Source: a virus
DNA length: 64,000 bases
Strand: one strand, 5' to 3'
Virus record (IMG/VR): IMGVR_UViG_3300031857_012457
Span: 1 to 64,000 of that record
Under the pieces are notes generated by a model. The model saw only the letters and a program-made list of their open reading frames with translations, did no database searches and was not told where the DNA came from. Below are positions 42,824 to 52,863 of this stretch, one piece after another. Made by a program: the position numbers and the translations under genes. Within the stretch, counting starts at the first letter, position 1. Each line of letters begins with the position of its first letter.

Positions 42824-44206
42824 TTATAACTCTATTAACTTAAATTTTTTCTTTGGTTTCCAATTTTCAAATGCACCTTCCATACCATCTGATAGTGTTT
42901 TACACATTGCTTCTCTGCTCAACAATCCATCACCTAACATCCACTTTCTTCCTTTTAATGCTGCTGCATCTCTATCTTCTTTTGGAGTTAAATACCATTC
43001 CATAATCAATGGTGATATATCTTCGAAATCAACCCTATCATCAAAAATATAAGGAGTAGGAACTGAACCCGTGGTTGAACGAACTGGCCAAATTGGTTTA
43101 ACCCAATCTCCCCAAACTACACCTGCTTTTTTATGTCTATCATGTAATGAACCTATCTCTACATAATCTTCTGCGGTTAGTAATTTTCCAGTTGTAATAT
43201 CTCTAAACCCACATTGGTCTTGCAATCCACCTGTTACCGTTACAATAATTGGAGTTCCTGCCATTACCGATTCTGCAGTTGCTAATCCAAATCCTTCGTT
43301 AGATGCTACGTTAATTGTTACATCTCCCAAATTATAAAGATAATTCAATTGTTCTTCTGTATATCGGTTTGGAGCGAATACTACATTTGTTTCAGATGAA
43401 CAACACTCTGCTATAGTTCTCGGTAAATCCGTTCCATGCTCTTCAACTGGATTAGTGTGCATCAATAAACATACTTTACTTCTATGCTCTGGAGCTAATG
43501 CCTCCACAAATTTATCAAATGCAAGAATTACATCAATTGGTTGTTTTCTACGAATGTTTCTATTATTCCAATATAAAACAAAATCGTATTCCTTTTCACC
43601 AAAGATTTCTTTTTTGAAATCAGCTGGTACTTCAACTGGCTTATACAAATCCGAATTGATACCATGCGGTACATAACTTACTTGCCAATCAGCAGGTGGT
43701 GTCCAATGCTTTTCTTTATCCCATCCCCAAACTCTACGAGTAATCCCATAAGTTTGCTTTGAAATACATCCAATCCAATCACAACTTTCGTAATAATCTC
43801 TATTGTATTTTGGGTCTGGTAAATCATCCCAAATGTGATAAAAGAAAAGGGGAACTGATTGACGAATTTCATGTTCAATTTCATACAACCAAATCCAATA
43901 TCTAGGGTCAGTAAAGTGTAAGATAGCATCAGGCTTTTCTACCATCAATAATTGACGAATAATGCCTGGATTACCATAACCATCTGATGGGTAAATTTTT
44001 ACATTCGCATCTTTTACGCCAGTTTGTTCTCTAACACTTTCGTTTAAATCTAAAATCTTACCTGCTTCTGGATGTTTGATTGCTGCACCTAATTGAACCC
44101 AATCATATTTATCAACCGTTCCCATAACTAATTGTTTGGAAACATTAGCTATACCACTCGACATTCGCAAGTCGTCCGATAATAATAAAATCTTCTTTTT
44201 TGCCAT
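42824..44206 (-). CDS. GT-B glycosyltransferase (group 1 / GT4)
   Basis: A 460-residue protein. KILLLSDDLRMSSGIANVSKQL at the start, SYVPHGINSDLYKP in the hinge, NEGFGLATAESVMAGTPIIVT as the E-x7-E motif. Probably a retaining transferase. It heads the glycosyltransferase run, starting 28 nt after the nuclease gene. Confidence 0.8.
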   Translation of the reverse strand: MAKKKILLLSDDLRMSSGIANVSKQLVMGTVDKYDWVQLGAAIKHPEAGKILDLNESVREQTGVKDANVKIYPSDGYGNPGIIRQLLMVEKPDAILHFTDPRYWIWLYEIEHEIRQSVPLFFYHIWDDLPDPKYNRDYYESCDWIGCISKQTYGITRRVWGWDKEKHWTPPADWQVSYVPHGINSDLYKPVEVPADFKKEIFGEKEYDFVLYWNNRNIRRKQPIDVILAFDKFVEALAPEHRSKVCLLMHTNPVEEHGTDLPRTIAECCSSETNVVFAPNRYTEEQLNYLYNLGDVTINVASNEGFGLATAESVMAGTPIIVTVTGGLQDQCGFRDITTGKLLTAEDYVEIGSLHDRHKKAGVVWGDWVKPIWPVRSTTGSVPTPYIFDDRVDFEDISPLIMEWYLTPKEDRDAAALKGRKWMLGDGLLSREAMCKTLSDGMEGAFENWKPKKKFKLIEL

Positions 44207-44234
44207 AACTCTTTTTATAAATAATTATTGTTTT

Positions 44235-45101
44235 TTATATTTTTCCATCACAAATTCCTCTTTGTTTAAATTCACACCAATCACAAAGTTTTGATGGATA
44301 TTTAGGATATTTTGAATCTACATTATATTCACCACTCTGGTCAAACACATTATTAACGAATTCAGTAAACCCTTTCCATGCCTTATTCATAGATGGTTTA
44401 CCACTAGCAGGTACGTGTCTACTGATACGAGGAATGTTATAATCTGTATTTTCGGATACCTTACGCTTTAAAATAATAAATTCTACATCTATTATATCTT
44501 CTGATATGTTTAGTAATTCTGCGTAAAACTTTTTGTATAAAAGTAATTGAGTACTTTTAACCGAGTCTGCTTTTTGGGTTTTGGTCCAGCCTCTAGTTGA
44601 GGTTTTGAAATCCGTAATACGGTATCTACCCGTTGATTTACTTCTAACAATAAAGTCAATGAATCCTAAAAAGTTTACATTTTCTGCAATTTTGGTATTG
44701 ATTGGTTGCTCTATTGCAATCAACTCATCATCTTTTAATGAAAAAAAGTTGTTGAAATTTTTAGACTTCTGAAAGTAATCTAAAATAAGATTACCATCTT
44801 CTAAAAACTCAACTAACTCTTCTTTGGAACATATTGGATTTTGTCCTTCGTTTGATTCTTTTAAAAAGGATTCTCTCATTTTTTCTTTGAGAAACTCCTT
44901 TGTATTCATATTCTTATCTGCTTGCGATTTAGAAATACGCAAACATCTACTTAAATATTCTTGCAAAGTCTCATGCATTGCAGAACCAAATACGGTGTGG
45001 ATGCTAGATGATGATTCTCTCAAACCATCTATGTAAGCCAGTTTGTATTGATGGGGACATGAAGACCACATACTGTATTGGGAAAACGAAACTCTTGCCA
45101 T
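44235..45101 (-). CDS. Cas4/RecB-like PD-(D/E)XK nuclease with Cys cluster
   Basis: A 288-residue protein. NFLGFIDFIV gives the first acid, RITDFKTS the D-x-K, and STQLLLYKKFY the QxxxY helix of RecB-family nucleases. A Cys at 15 (SSCPHQYKLAY) and three at the C-terminus (CDWCEFKQRGIC) can hold a 4Fe-4S cluster, as in Cas4 and AddB. It is a candidate exonuclease for recombination or host DNA breakdown. It has its own promoter at 45118-45148. Confidence 0.85.
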   Translation of the reverse strand: MARVSFSQYSMWSSCPHQYKLAYIDGLRESSSSIHTVFGSAMHETLQEYLSRCLRISKSQADKNMNTKEFLKEKMRESFLKESNEGQNPICSKEELVEFLEDGNLILDYFQKSKNFNNFFSLKDDELIAIEQPINTKIAENVNFLGFIDFIVRSKSTGRYRITDFKTSTRGWTKTQKADSVKSTQLLLYKKFYAELLNISEDIIDVEFIILKRKVSENTDYNIPRISRHVPASGKPSMNKAWKGFTEFVNNVFDQSGEYNVDSKYPKYPSKLCDWCEFKQRGICDGKI

Positions 45102-45117
45102 AGTGTGTTATTTAAAT

Positions 45118-45148
45118 ACAATATACACAATTTATTTCGTTTTTCCAA
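45118..45148 (-). promoter_or_regulatory. Promoter TTG-N20-TATATTGT
   Basis: Minus strand ATTTGGAA, 20-nt spacer, TATATTGT, 17 nt before the nuclease ATG. It overlaps the 3' end of the SGNH gene. Confidence 0.55.
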
Positions 45149-45983
45149 ATGTTTCTTCAATATAATTTTTTAATATATCAGTCCAAATGTCACACGCTTC
45201 TAAATTTGGATGACCTGAATTTCCTTTAAAATAATGGTCACAATCATTAAATTCGGTAATACCTTTATCAAAAAAGAATTTAAGCATTGCTGGAATTTGT
45301 TTAAATATGTAATGATTACTAAATACATTATTTATTAAATTTTCATTAATGACATAACCACCTTCTCTTCTAGTAATATACCTTTCAAAATCTTCAAAAT
45401 ATGTTTTTATTTTAAATTCTTCATTTATGTTATCAGAATTAGATTCTTTTAGATAAAAATTTCCGTTATGCTCAAATGGTTTATGGTCATTTATACCATC
45501 AAATATTATGTAAGGATATCCTTTTGATTCAAAATAAGAAGTTAGTGATAGTATATTTTGAAATGTTTTATATAATGCAAATGTTATGTTGTTGTATACA
45601 TAAATCAATTCATCTTTATTTTTATAAATCCATTTTGATGCACCATTACCATCTTTAAAAGAATTCATATGTCTCTGAAAACATAATGGAGTTACATGCC
45701 ATTCTTGTGGTGGGGTTCGCATATCATCATAATAGACATGGTATCTCAAACATTCTGTTAATTGAATAACAAATAATGAATTTTCTGCAATATCTTTTTT
45801 GATTTCGCAAAATTCTAAAGTTCTCCACGTAATGGTATCATTTCCACTACCACCTTTACCTATATTCACAACCTCTAAATTTAGTTTTTCTCCTAAAAAT
45901 TTAGGCCATGCTCCTTCATTTCCTAGCATATGGCCTTCCGTAAAGGAACACCCATTTGCTACCAAATATTTTTTACCTAACAT
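45132..45983 (-). CDS. SGNH hydrolase-like protein
   Basis: A 283-residue protein. YLVANGCSFTEGHM near residue 6 is a GxS-type block I (GCS), NIGKGGSGNDTI block II, LFVIQLTE block III and KGNSGHPNLEACDIW a late His. Related to the protein at 47971-48717 (VGCSHTEG). It could be a glycan esterase or a homolog with another role. Confidence 0.6.
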   Translation of the reverse strand: MLGKKYLVANGCSFTEGHMLGNEGAWPKFLGEKLNLEVVNIGKGGSGNDTITWRTLEFCEIKKDIAENSLFVIQLTECLRYHVYYDDMRTPPQEWHVTPLCFQRHMNSFKDGNGASKWIYKNKDELIYVYNNITFALYKTFQNILSLTSYFESKGYPYIIFDGINDHKPFEHNGNFYLKESNSDNINEEFKIKTYFEDFERYITRREGGYVINENLINNVFSNHYIFKQIPAMLKFFFDKGITEFNDCDHYFKGNSGHPNLEACDIWTDILKNYIEETFGKTK

Positions 45984-46435
45984 TAAATCTTTAATTTTAG
46001 CTTCGTAATTTGTTTTTTATCAACGGCATATTTCTCACATACATATTTTATATGCTCTCTACCTTCTCTGGTTGCATATAGGACTTCAGCATAATCTATT
46101 GCATGTCTTTCTGAACAATCGTATTCTTTCTTAATTAAATCAACTAAAAATGATTCGTATTTTTCTTCTCCCTTTCCTTTGATGTATTTTAGATAATACT
46201 TGCCTTTGGGTATGATACTGATATACAACTTATACATTTCCCTCGGTTCTAATGTTTGAGTCAAAGGTAATATAGTTGCAATCAGTTCTACCCATTCTGG
46301 TTTCATAGAAAGAAATCTGTTAATCATAAAGTTGCTCCACGACTTAACATCTTCCTCTGTAAGTTTATCAAAATACTTTGGGTCTTGCTCCGATGTGATT
46401 GCAGCAATATGGTCAAATAGTTTTTTTCCTGCCAT
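45983..46435 (-). CDS. Clamp loader small subunit (gp62-like)
   Basis: About 150 residues from the ATG at 46435 (MAGKKLFDHIAAITSEQDP); the longer frame from 46513 covers the upstream gene. All-helical; FMINRFLSMKPEWVELIATI and YKLYISIIPKGKYYLKYIK match the T4 gp62 pattern (..P.GKRY.KW..). Position next to gp44 supports this. It completes the 4:1 clamp loader that opens the gp45 ring. Confidence 0.75.
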   Translation of the reverse strand: MAGKKLFDHIAAITSEQDPKYFDKLTEEDVKSWSNFMINRFLSMKPEWVELIATILPLTQTLEPREMYKLYISIIPKGKYYLKYIKGKGEEKYESFLVDLIKKEYDCSERHAIDYAEVLYATREGREHIKYVCEKYAVDKKQITKLKLKI

Positions 46436-46437
46436 TA

Positions 46438-46674
46438 TTATACTATTGATGGTGGGGTGTCTCTTAATTCCAAAGGTAATAACTCTTGCAATGCTTTTCC
46501 ACACTGGGTACAAAGATACATTTCAATTGGAATGATTGAATCTTGTGCATTGCCAGTCATTATTTTACTTAATTTTTTAAATCTATATCCTGGCATAAAT
46601 GTTTTATTTCCACATTCACATACCATATCTCTCGCATCATTTAGGCTGACACCATTCGGTAATCCTTGTTCCAT
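46438..46674 (-). CDS. Zinc-ribbon protein between clamp loader genes
   Basis: A 78-residue protein with CECG at about 19 and CTQCG at about 55, a zinc ribbon, and a helical start. Small zinc proteins at this position occur in aquatic T4-like phages, from memory. Possibly a replication or late-transcription accessory factor. Confidence 0.6.
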   Translation of the reverse strand: MEQGLPNGVSLNDARDMVCECGNKTFMPGYRFKKLSKIMTGNAQDSIIPIEMYLCTQCGKALQELLPLELRDTPPSIV

Positions 46675-47621
46675 TATTTTATAATATTTAAAATTTGAAT
46701 AATTGTACTCATAAACACTATTTCTTTATCTACTACTAATGCATCTTTGGATAATCCTTCTGCAATAGTTAAGATTACATTGGCAGTATTACCTGCTGCG
46801 TATTCATCAACTCTACTATATAACATAGAATACATTTCCGAATAATCGTTTAATCTATTATCAGCAACTGCTTGTCTGATATTCATAAACATATTTCTCT
46901 TATCATCATTTGCTTTTAACAAATCTACCAATTTTGTTTGGAAATTAGATTCAACCATAATTTGATGGTCTACTTTCAACTCTCCTTTTGCAGATTGTAA
47001 TTGGCAAGTATTTAAGATTCTACGAATATCAGGATAATATGAACTGATAATATCAGCAACATTCTTAACATCGTATTTGATTTTTTCAGCATCTAAAATT
47101 CTAGTAACCTGAATTGCAACATCTTTCTTTGTAGGTGGTGTGATTGCAAATGTTTGGCATCTACTTTTGATTGGGTCAATAATCTTTTCGTGATAGTTAC
47201 ACGTTAAGATAAATCTACAATGTTTAGAGAATGTCTCCATTAAGTTACGCAAGATTGCCTGTGCGTTTGGAGTCATATAATCAAACTCATCCAAAATGAT
47301 AATCTTAAATCCTGCAAATCCCATAGAGGATGCGAAGTTCTTCACCTTATTACGAACTGTATCTACGTTGTTCTCATCCGATGCGTTGATAATCATACTA
47401 TCACATTTGATTGTATTTACAATTAGTTTTGCAAGTGTGGTTTTACCAGTTCCTGCTTTACCATGTAATAACAAATGTGGAATATCATTATTATCCAAAT
47501 ACTGCTGAATGGTTTCCTTTACGGTTTCATTACCTACATATTCGGAAAGTGTTTGTGGGCGGTATTTCTCCACCCACAAACTATGCTCTCTCTTACTAAT
47601 ATCGTTTTGAAAAAAGCTCAT
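46674..47621 (-). CDS. Clamp loader ATPase subunit (gp44-like)
   Basis: A 315-residue AAA+ protein. LWVEKYRPQTLSEYVGNE at the start, Walker A HGKAGTGKTTLAKL, Walker B KIIILDEFDYM, sensor 1 TCNYHEKI and the arginine finger motif KSRCQTF. Four copies plus gp62 load the clamp on DNA. Shares a base with the next start (TAATG). Confidence 0.95.
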   Translation of the reverse strand: MSFFQNDISKREHSLWVEKYRPQTLSEYVGNETVKETIQQYLDNNDIPHLLLHGKAGTGKTTLAKLIVNTIKCDSMIINASDENNVDTVRNKVKNFASSMGFAGFKIIILDEFDYMTPNAQAILRNLMETFSKHCRFILTCNYHEKIIDPIKSRCQTFAITPPTKKDVAIQVTRILDAEKIKYDVKNVADIISSYYPDIRRILNTCQLQSAKGELKVDHQIMVESNFQTKLVDLLKANDDKRNMFMNIRQAVADNRLNDYSEMYSMLYSRVDEYAAGNTANVILTIAEGLSKDALVVDKEIVFMSTIIQILNIIK

Positions 47622-47626
47622 AATAA

Positions 47627-47932
47627 TTAGTTATTTTCTTTAGATTTTTCTCTCTCTAATTTTGATTCTTCCGAAATTGGTCTTGGGAAGATTGTGAACT
47701 GCATTCCATTTTGTTGAAAATTTAATCCTTGTCCTTCTATTGGTTGGATTCGTAATGTTAATGGTGATGGCTCTGAATTTTCATCTGACCATGCAAACAC
47801 TATAGGCTCATTATTAAAAAATTGAAAACACCATTCTACATCTGCGATTGGAGTTGCTTCAGATACACCAATAATATCTGCATCCTGATTTTGTAATTTC
47901 TCTTCCGGAAATAATTCTAATTGCTTTTTCAT
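47627..47932 (-). CDS. Small acidic protein with possible clamp-binding motif
   Basis: A 101-residue acidic protein. The start MKKQLELFPEEKL contains QLELF, a match to the bacterial beta-clamp binding consensus (QL[SD]LF). The rest (VEWCFQFFNNEPIVFAWSD) is a small beta domain. It sits between the polymerase block and the clamp loader. It might bind the host beta clamp or the phage clamp; unproven. Confidence 0.55.
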   Translation of the reverse strand: MKKQLELFPEEKLQNQDADIIGVSEATPIADVEWCFQFFNNEPIVFAWSDENSEPSPLTLRIQPIEGQGLNFQQNGMQFTIFPRPISEESKLEREKSKENN

Positions 47933-47970
47933 TGTATATAATTTATTTTTCGTAATTTAGTTTATTTTTT

Positions 47971-48717
47971 TTATATTTCAAAATTTTCTTTAATATATTT
48001 GTATAGATTTTTTGCGTATTCTTCATTTTGAAGTGATGTTGCATGTGTGTGACTATCTTTAAAATTTGGATAATCACCATCAAATCTACTTTCATCGGTA
48101 TATTCCGTCCCAACAAATGTACCATTCCAAATAAACGGAATTTGTTTTGATTTCAAATAATAAGTTATTAATTGGTGATTTTTATACCAATTTATAAAAT
48201 CTTCTTTATCATTTGATGATGCAATTTTATTAGCCCATATCATTCTACCTTCTTTTTCTTCATCAAAATATCCCCAAGGATTTGGGTGGTATGGTTCTAC
48301 ATCACCATTATCTCTGTAGAATTCTCTCCTATGAGGATATGTGTACATCACCAATACTATTGATGGTTTTAATTCGTCTACCCAAGTTAAAATACTTCTG
48401 GCAATATAATCATTACTTCTACCACTTATACCCAAATTTAAATCAACACCATTTGGTATCATTCTAGATAAACAATGTGACCAAGTTTGTCTATCATGTA
48501 CACCTATTCCTTCAGTGTGAGAACATCCAACTGACATTATTTTCAATCCTTTCTTTTTAGGTGAATCACCTCTAAATCCTAACTCATTGAATGTATAATA
48601 ACAAGTTCCAGCATCTGAACCGTTTCCTAATAATTCTTTATTCTTTCTTTCTTTTAATAGCCACTTATAACTTGCTATATCAAATCCATTTGGATTCCAA
48701 AATTTTAAACTTTCCAT
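47971..48717 (-). CDS. SGNH hydrolase-like protein
   Basis: A 248-residue protein. IMSVGCSHTEGIGVHDRQTW near residue 60 is a GCS block, NLGISGRSNDYIARS block II, IVLVMYTYPHRREF block III; a late His pair is in DSHTHATSLQNEEYA. Third SGNH-like member, inserted between polymerase and clamp loader genes. Esterase activity on glycans is plausible. Confidence 0.6.
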   Translation of the reverse strand: MESLKFWNPNGFDIASYKWLLKERKNKELLGNGSDAGTCYYTFNELGFRGDSPKKKGLKIMSVGCSHTEGIGVHDRQTWSHCLSRMIPNGVDLNLGISGRSNDYIARSILTWVDELKPSIVLVMYTYPHRREFYRDNGDVEPYHPNPWGYFDEEKEGRMIWANKIASSNDKEDFINWYKNHQLITYYLKSKQIPFIWNGTFVGTEYTDESRFDGDYPNFKDSHTHATSLQNEEYAKNLYKYIKENFEI

Positions 48718-48719
48718 AA

Positions 48720-51281
48720 TTAAAATGTAAAAAACTTTTTCGCAGTTTGTGTTTCAGTTGATGCTTTTTCCCACTTCAATGCTTTATAAAAATCATCTAA
48801 TTTGTTTTCCAATTCTGCTTTGAAAATCATATCTCTATCTACATATTGTTCTACGAAGTCCATAATCTCTTTTGGGTCATTGTAATCTTTGAATGCAACT
48901 GTATCTAATCCTAATGGATTTTGCTTTAAATACACCCACTTAACCTTATCACCATCTCTAATTGGTTCGTGCTTAAACGGACAGTCAAAGAATTTCAACA
49001 ATCGATTGTATGATATACCTGCTTTCACGTGTGCAGGAGTTCCTTTCTCAAAGTTAGCAATCTGTAATCCACTATCTTTTCTCCATTTACCATTATCGTA
49101 TTTACTTAATTCCTTAATGGCACCACCCTTTGCTATTTTATTAACAGGTAAAGTCATCATACTCTTTTTGAAATCCAATAACTTCTTATCAACATAATCA
49201 TTATCTTTTCCCATAAGAATATCCTTTAACATTCCGGACATATAATCCTGAAATGCTTTTGGGAATGATGAACGAACTACATCCAATCCTTTCACATCCA
49301 ACTTATCACAAGGGATACCATTTTTCAAAATCATCCATTGTGCGTATCTTTTCTTTGCTACCCAAAATCCTGCTTTACTGATATATTCCTTCTTAATTTC
49401 AAATCTGTGTTTATCTTTTGGAATACAGAAGAATCTTTCCGCTAATAAATCATAAAATGAATTAAGGAATGATTGAGTTTCATCGGCTATAATGTTGACC
49501 TCCTGTGCCATTCGGTTTTGGTCAAATGTCTTATATTCTGGATAACGATGTTTTACCAATGGTTCTGCCATCATATAAATGGAATCAGTATCGATGTATA
49601 CATTATAATCTTCTTTCGTACCTAACTCCTTATTATATTTGATGTTAGCCATTTCTGCAGTTTTCTTAATTACAGTCTGACCCGTAATCGTAACTGCCTC
49701 TGCATTATCAATATCATAGAAACGGAATGCTGGTAATCCCAATACTCCATACATTGAGTTTAGAAGAATCTTTTGTACCAACTGTCTTTTAGCATAGAAT
49801 TCATACTTTTCGGTATCACCTGCTTCACCATATTGTTTTTCTAATTTACGAAATTCAACCCTCTGCTTAAACCATGTATCCAAAATATCTGCAATCAATC
49901 CTGGTTTATCTTGATTATACAACACTCCGTTTGCAGCTACTCCTAAATTACTATCTTTGATTACATCTTTTAATTCTTCTTTGGTGTAATCATATGTATC
50001 ACCACCTGCACCTACAATCGTATACCTATCATTTCCACCTCTAACCCAATGTTCGGCATCCCAATCTTTAATCTTTCCAATTTTGGTTTCAGGTGAAATG
50101 TTTAGGGTCATAATGATTGATGGATATAGAGATGTTAAGTCCAAGTCATAAATCCAATCATACTTTCCAACAATGGGTTCTTTTACATAAGCTCCGATAA
50201 ACTTCTCTTCGTTATTATCACGAAGTGCCTGCATCTTTTCTTTCCTATCCTTCGGTTTGTTTGGTGCTACCAACCCTTTAGTTTTAAGATATGCTAAACA
50301 TGCTCCCTCCAAATACTTCGATGAAAACATATAATCTTCATACGGAACAAATCCTGCGTGGCAAATCGCTCTACATAATTCAATGAATTGAAGTTTCTCA
50401 TCCATTGATACAACCAAGTCCACATCGACAATGTTATATTCAATAAACTTCTCCAAATCATTCTCAAACAAATCATCCAAACTTCCTTCATACTCAACCT
50501 TACCTCTACCCAATTCTTTGGTAGCAATGTGATTTAGAGTATAGGATGATTCTAACCCATAGTTATAGTTCTTATAGAGATTGATATAATCCAAAATAGA
50601 TACACCCGCAAAACTCCACTTCTGTCTGTAAGGTGAATAAAAGGTTTGTCCAATCGGAGATAATCTTTTAGCATGTCCTTCCCCACATACATTCTTAATA
50701 CGATTGTAAAGATATGGAATATCAAAGAAGTCAATGTTCCAACCTGTTAAAATAGTTGGATTGACTTCCTCATAATAATTAAGAAATGCAATTAGAAGAT
50801 TTTTTTCATTATCAAAAATATGCAGTTTGACATCTCTACCATCTTTACTGAATTGTTTTGCATTGTTTTTAACTTTCCTTGCTTTATCTAATACAAATAC
50901 ATCGTACAATTTAGTTACACCATCATGTGATGCTATTGCAGTAATTTCATTTTGTGCAAATTGAGTATTAGGCAACCCACTAACCATTTCAACTTCTATA
51001 TCAAAGGTCATTGTTCTGTTTCCTTTTGATGGAGTGTCGGAATCGTATATATCAACTAATACTCTAGTGGTTTCGGGTACATCTGATTCAAACAAATCTT
51101 CAGCTTCATCCTTTTCCCACTTTGAAATACGAGTCAATCTATCACCATGCATTGATGTATGCTGACCGTACGGGTCTTTCTTATATGCATACTTTCGATA
51201 TGGGAATGTTTGATAACCATTTTTATCATCCCATAGATGGATAAGATTTTGGGTTCTTTCGTAAAATATGTTCTGATACAT
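48720..51281 (-). CDS. Family B DNA polymerase (gp43-like)
   Basis: An 853-residue replicative polymerase. Exonuclease motifs: TFDIEVEM (Exo I), GWNIDFFDIPYL (Exo II), YNIVDVDLV (Exo III). Polymerase motifs: DLDLTSLYPSIIM (A), KILLNSMYGVLG (B), YIDTDSIYM (C). Proofreading and synthesis residues are all there. The last residues AKKFFTF resemble the clamp-binding tail of T4 gp43. No intein or split is present. It starts 9 nt after the methyltransferase gene. Confidence 0.97.
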   Translation of the reverse strand: MYQNIFYERTQNLIHLWDDKNGYQTFPYRKYAYKKDPYGQHTSMHGDRLTRISKWEKDEAEDLFESDVPETTRVLVDIYDSDTPSKGNRTMTFDIEVEMVSGLPNTQFAQNEITAIASHDGVTKLYDVFVLDKARKVKNNAKQFSKDGRDVKLHIFDNEKNLLIAFLNYYEEVNPTILTGWNIDFFDIPYLYNRIKNVCGEGHAKRLSPIGQTFYSPYRQKWSFAGVSILDYINLYKNYNYGLESSYTLNHIATKELGRGKVEYEGSLDDLFENDLEKFIEYNIVDVDLVVSMDEKLQFIELCRAICHAGFVPYEDYMFSSKYLEGACLAYLKTKGLVAPNKPKDRKEKMQALRDNNEEKFIGAYVKEPIVGKYDWIYDLDLTSLYPSIIMTLNISPETKIGKIKDWDAEHWVRGGNDRYTIVGAGGDTYDYTKEELKDVIKDSNLGVAANGVLYNQDKPGLIADILDTWFKQRVEFRKLEKQYGEAGDTEKYEFYAKRQLVQKILLNSMYGVLGLPAFRFYDIDNAEAVTITGQTVIKKTAEMANIKYNKELGTKEDYNVYIDTDSIYMMAEPLVKHRYPEYKTFDQNRMAQEVNIIADETQSFLNSFYDLLAERFFCIPKDKHRFEIKKEYISKAGFWVAKKRYAQWMILKNGIPCDKLDVKGLDVVRSSFPKAFQDYMSGMLKDILMGKDNDYVDKKLLDFKKSMMTLPVNKIAKGGAIKELSKYDNGKWRKDSGLQIANFEKGTPAHVKAGISYNRLLKFFDCPFKHEPIRDGDKVKWVYLKQNPLGLDTVAFKDYNDPKEIMDFVEQYVDRDMIFKAELENKLDDFYKALKWEKASTETQTAKKFFTF

Positions 51282-51290
51282 TTGTTATTT

Positions 51291-52862
51291 TTAAGGTTTG
51301 TAGAAAATAAAGATTGGTTCATATTTGTAGGATGTACCACCTATTTTCATACTATTTTTCACTCCACTCAAATCAACTCCAGTCATTGGAGACATTGTCA
51401 TTCTCAACTTACCTTTATACTCCATTCCTAATTCAACCAATATATCAATTGAATCTTGTTCTAAAGTAAACCACTTATCAGAACCAACTTTAATATCGGC
51501 AATGTTCCAACAGATGTATCTATCGTTTCGTAAATACTCATACGCGGTTGTTAAAGTAGGTAGTAGGAATCCATCTCTCCAACTATCGTAGTTATTGAAC
51601 TTCTTAAATGATTGAGATTCATCATCTGAATATCTCTCTCTATCAAAGTAAGGTGGTGATGTAAATACAAAATCTAATTTACCTTTGTATTTCTCAAATC
51701 TGGCATCTAAATGAATTATTTCAGAACCCGTTGTAAATATTTCATACGTTGATTTATGCCCCCAAAATGGATTTGCAGCTCCAGGTACTTTACTATTAAA
51801 GAATTCACCTAAATACTCATACCTAGTCTTTTGAATTTCAGGAATAAAATTTTCAGTATTTGGGTCATTACCAATATAATGAATATTTCTATCATCCACA
51901 CTCAATGCACCTAATATCCTACCACCCCAACCTGCGGATGGGTCATACACATTGATTACATCTTGCGTTTTAATGTGTTCTGTAAATCTTTGATACAGAT
52001 ACTTCGCAGTTAGTGGTGGAAAATTTACTGCTGCCTGTGTTCCCATACCAATACGGAATGCTGCAGTTGCTTCTGGAAAGATAGTTTGACCAAACGGATA
52101 TGTTTTAATCTGTATAGGTTGTTTTGGAATATCAACTAAATTGTCAATATTATCTCCCCAATCCGCAGTTTTAAGTGATGAGATATTCTCATACTTTAAT
52201 ATACCTGCTTTGTATAAATCCTTTACTTCCTGTGCAGTAATTGGTGGAGATGGAACTTTACTATCTGCCTGTGATAAACAAAATCCATGTCCTTCTTGAA
52301 CTTCACCCGCTGCCCATCTTTCAATCCATTCCTTACCACTCTGAATATGTGAGTTATGAAAATCTTTGTGATTTAAGTGTAGGGTTTTAGAAAAACGATA
52401 CATACCATCTTGCCTAGTCAATCTTCGCATTTGCTTAATAAACTCTGGCAAATATGCATCATCTACAAATATATCATAAATGGATGGTTTTGGTTTATCG
52501 TATGAAGAACCACCAATACCAGTCTTATACATTGCAGGAAAAAATTGATTTACAGGAGTAGCGAATTTATTGAAGTTAAAAATTACTTCATTACCATCAT
52601 CATCTCTTTCTTCAAACTTATCTACCTTATAGGTTTGTAGTTTAGAAAAGTTTTCTATGATTTCCGCTTCATCTATACCAATTCTTGGAGGTGCGTTTGT
52701 AGCTGCCCATCTTTCAACGGCAGTTTTACGAAAGAATGCCACCCACTCTCCAAATTTAGTGAATGGCATTTTCAATACATCTTCGTATTTAAGATTTATT
52801 TCAGGCGAATAAATCCAATCGTTTCTTTCGTAAAAATACTTCTTTGTATAGTTGAAGCTCAT
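51291..52862 (-). CDS. DNA methyltransferase, SPPY type
   Basis: A 523-residue protein. The C-terminal 260 residues are a methyltransferase: VYDPSAGWGGRILGA (SAM motif I), YIGNDPNTE, DFVFTSPPYFDRERYSDDESQSF (catalytic SPPY), YICWNIADIK. Such SPPY enzymes modify the amino group of adenine or cytosine. The N-terminal half is specific to this phage group and may read DNA. A clear relative lies at 53642-54871 on the other side of the clamp gene. Confidence 0.85.
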   Translation of the reverse strand: MSFNYTKKYFYERNDWIYSPEINLKYEDVLKMPFTKFGEWVAFFRKTAVERWAATNAPPRIGIDEAEIIENFSKLQTYKVDKFEERDDDGNEVIFNFNKFATPVNQFFPAMYKTGIGGSSYDKPKPSIYDIFVDDAYLPEFIKQMRRLTRQDGMYRFSKTLHLNHKDFHNSHIQSGKEWIERWAAGEVQEGHGFCLSQADSKVPSPPITAQEVKDLYKAGILKYENISSLKTADWGDNIDNLVDIPKQPIQIKTYPFGQTIFPEATAAFRIGMGTQAAVNFPPLTAKYLYQRFTEHIKTQDVINVYDPSAGWGGRILGALSVDDRNIHYIGNDPNTENFIPEIQKTRYEYLGEFFNSKVPGAANPFWGHKSTYEIFTTGSEIIHLDARFEKYKGKLDFVFTSPPYFDRERYSDDESQSFKKFNNYDSWRDGFLLPTLTTAYEYLRNDRYICWNIADIKVGSDKWFTLEQDSIDILVELGMEYKGKLRMTMSPMTGVDLSGVKNSMKIGGTSYKYEPIFIFYKP

Positions 52863-52863
52863 T

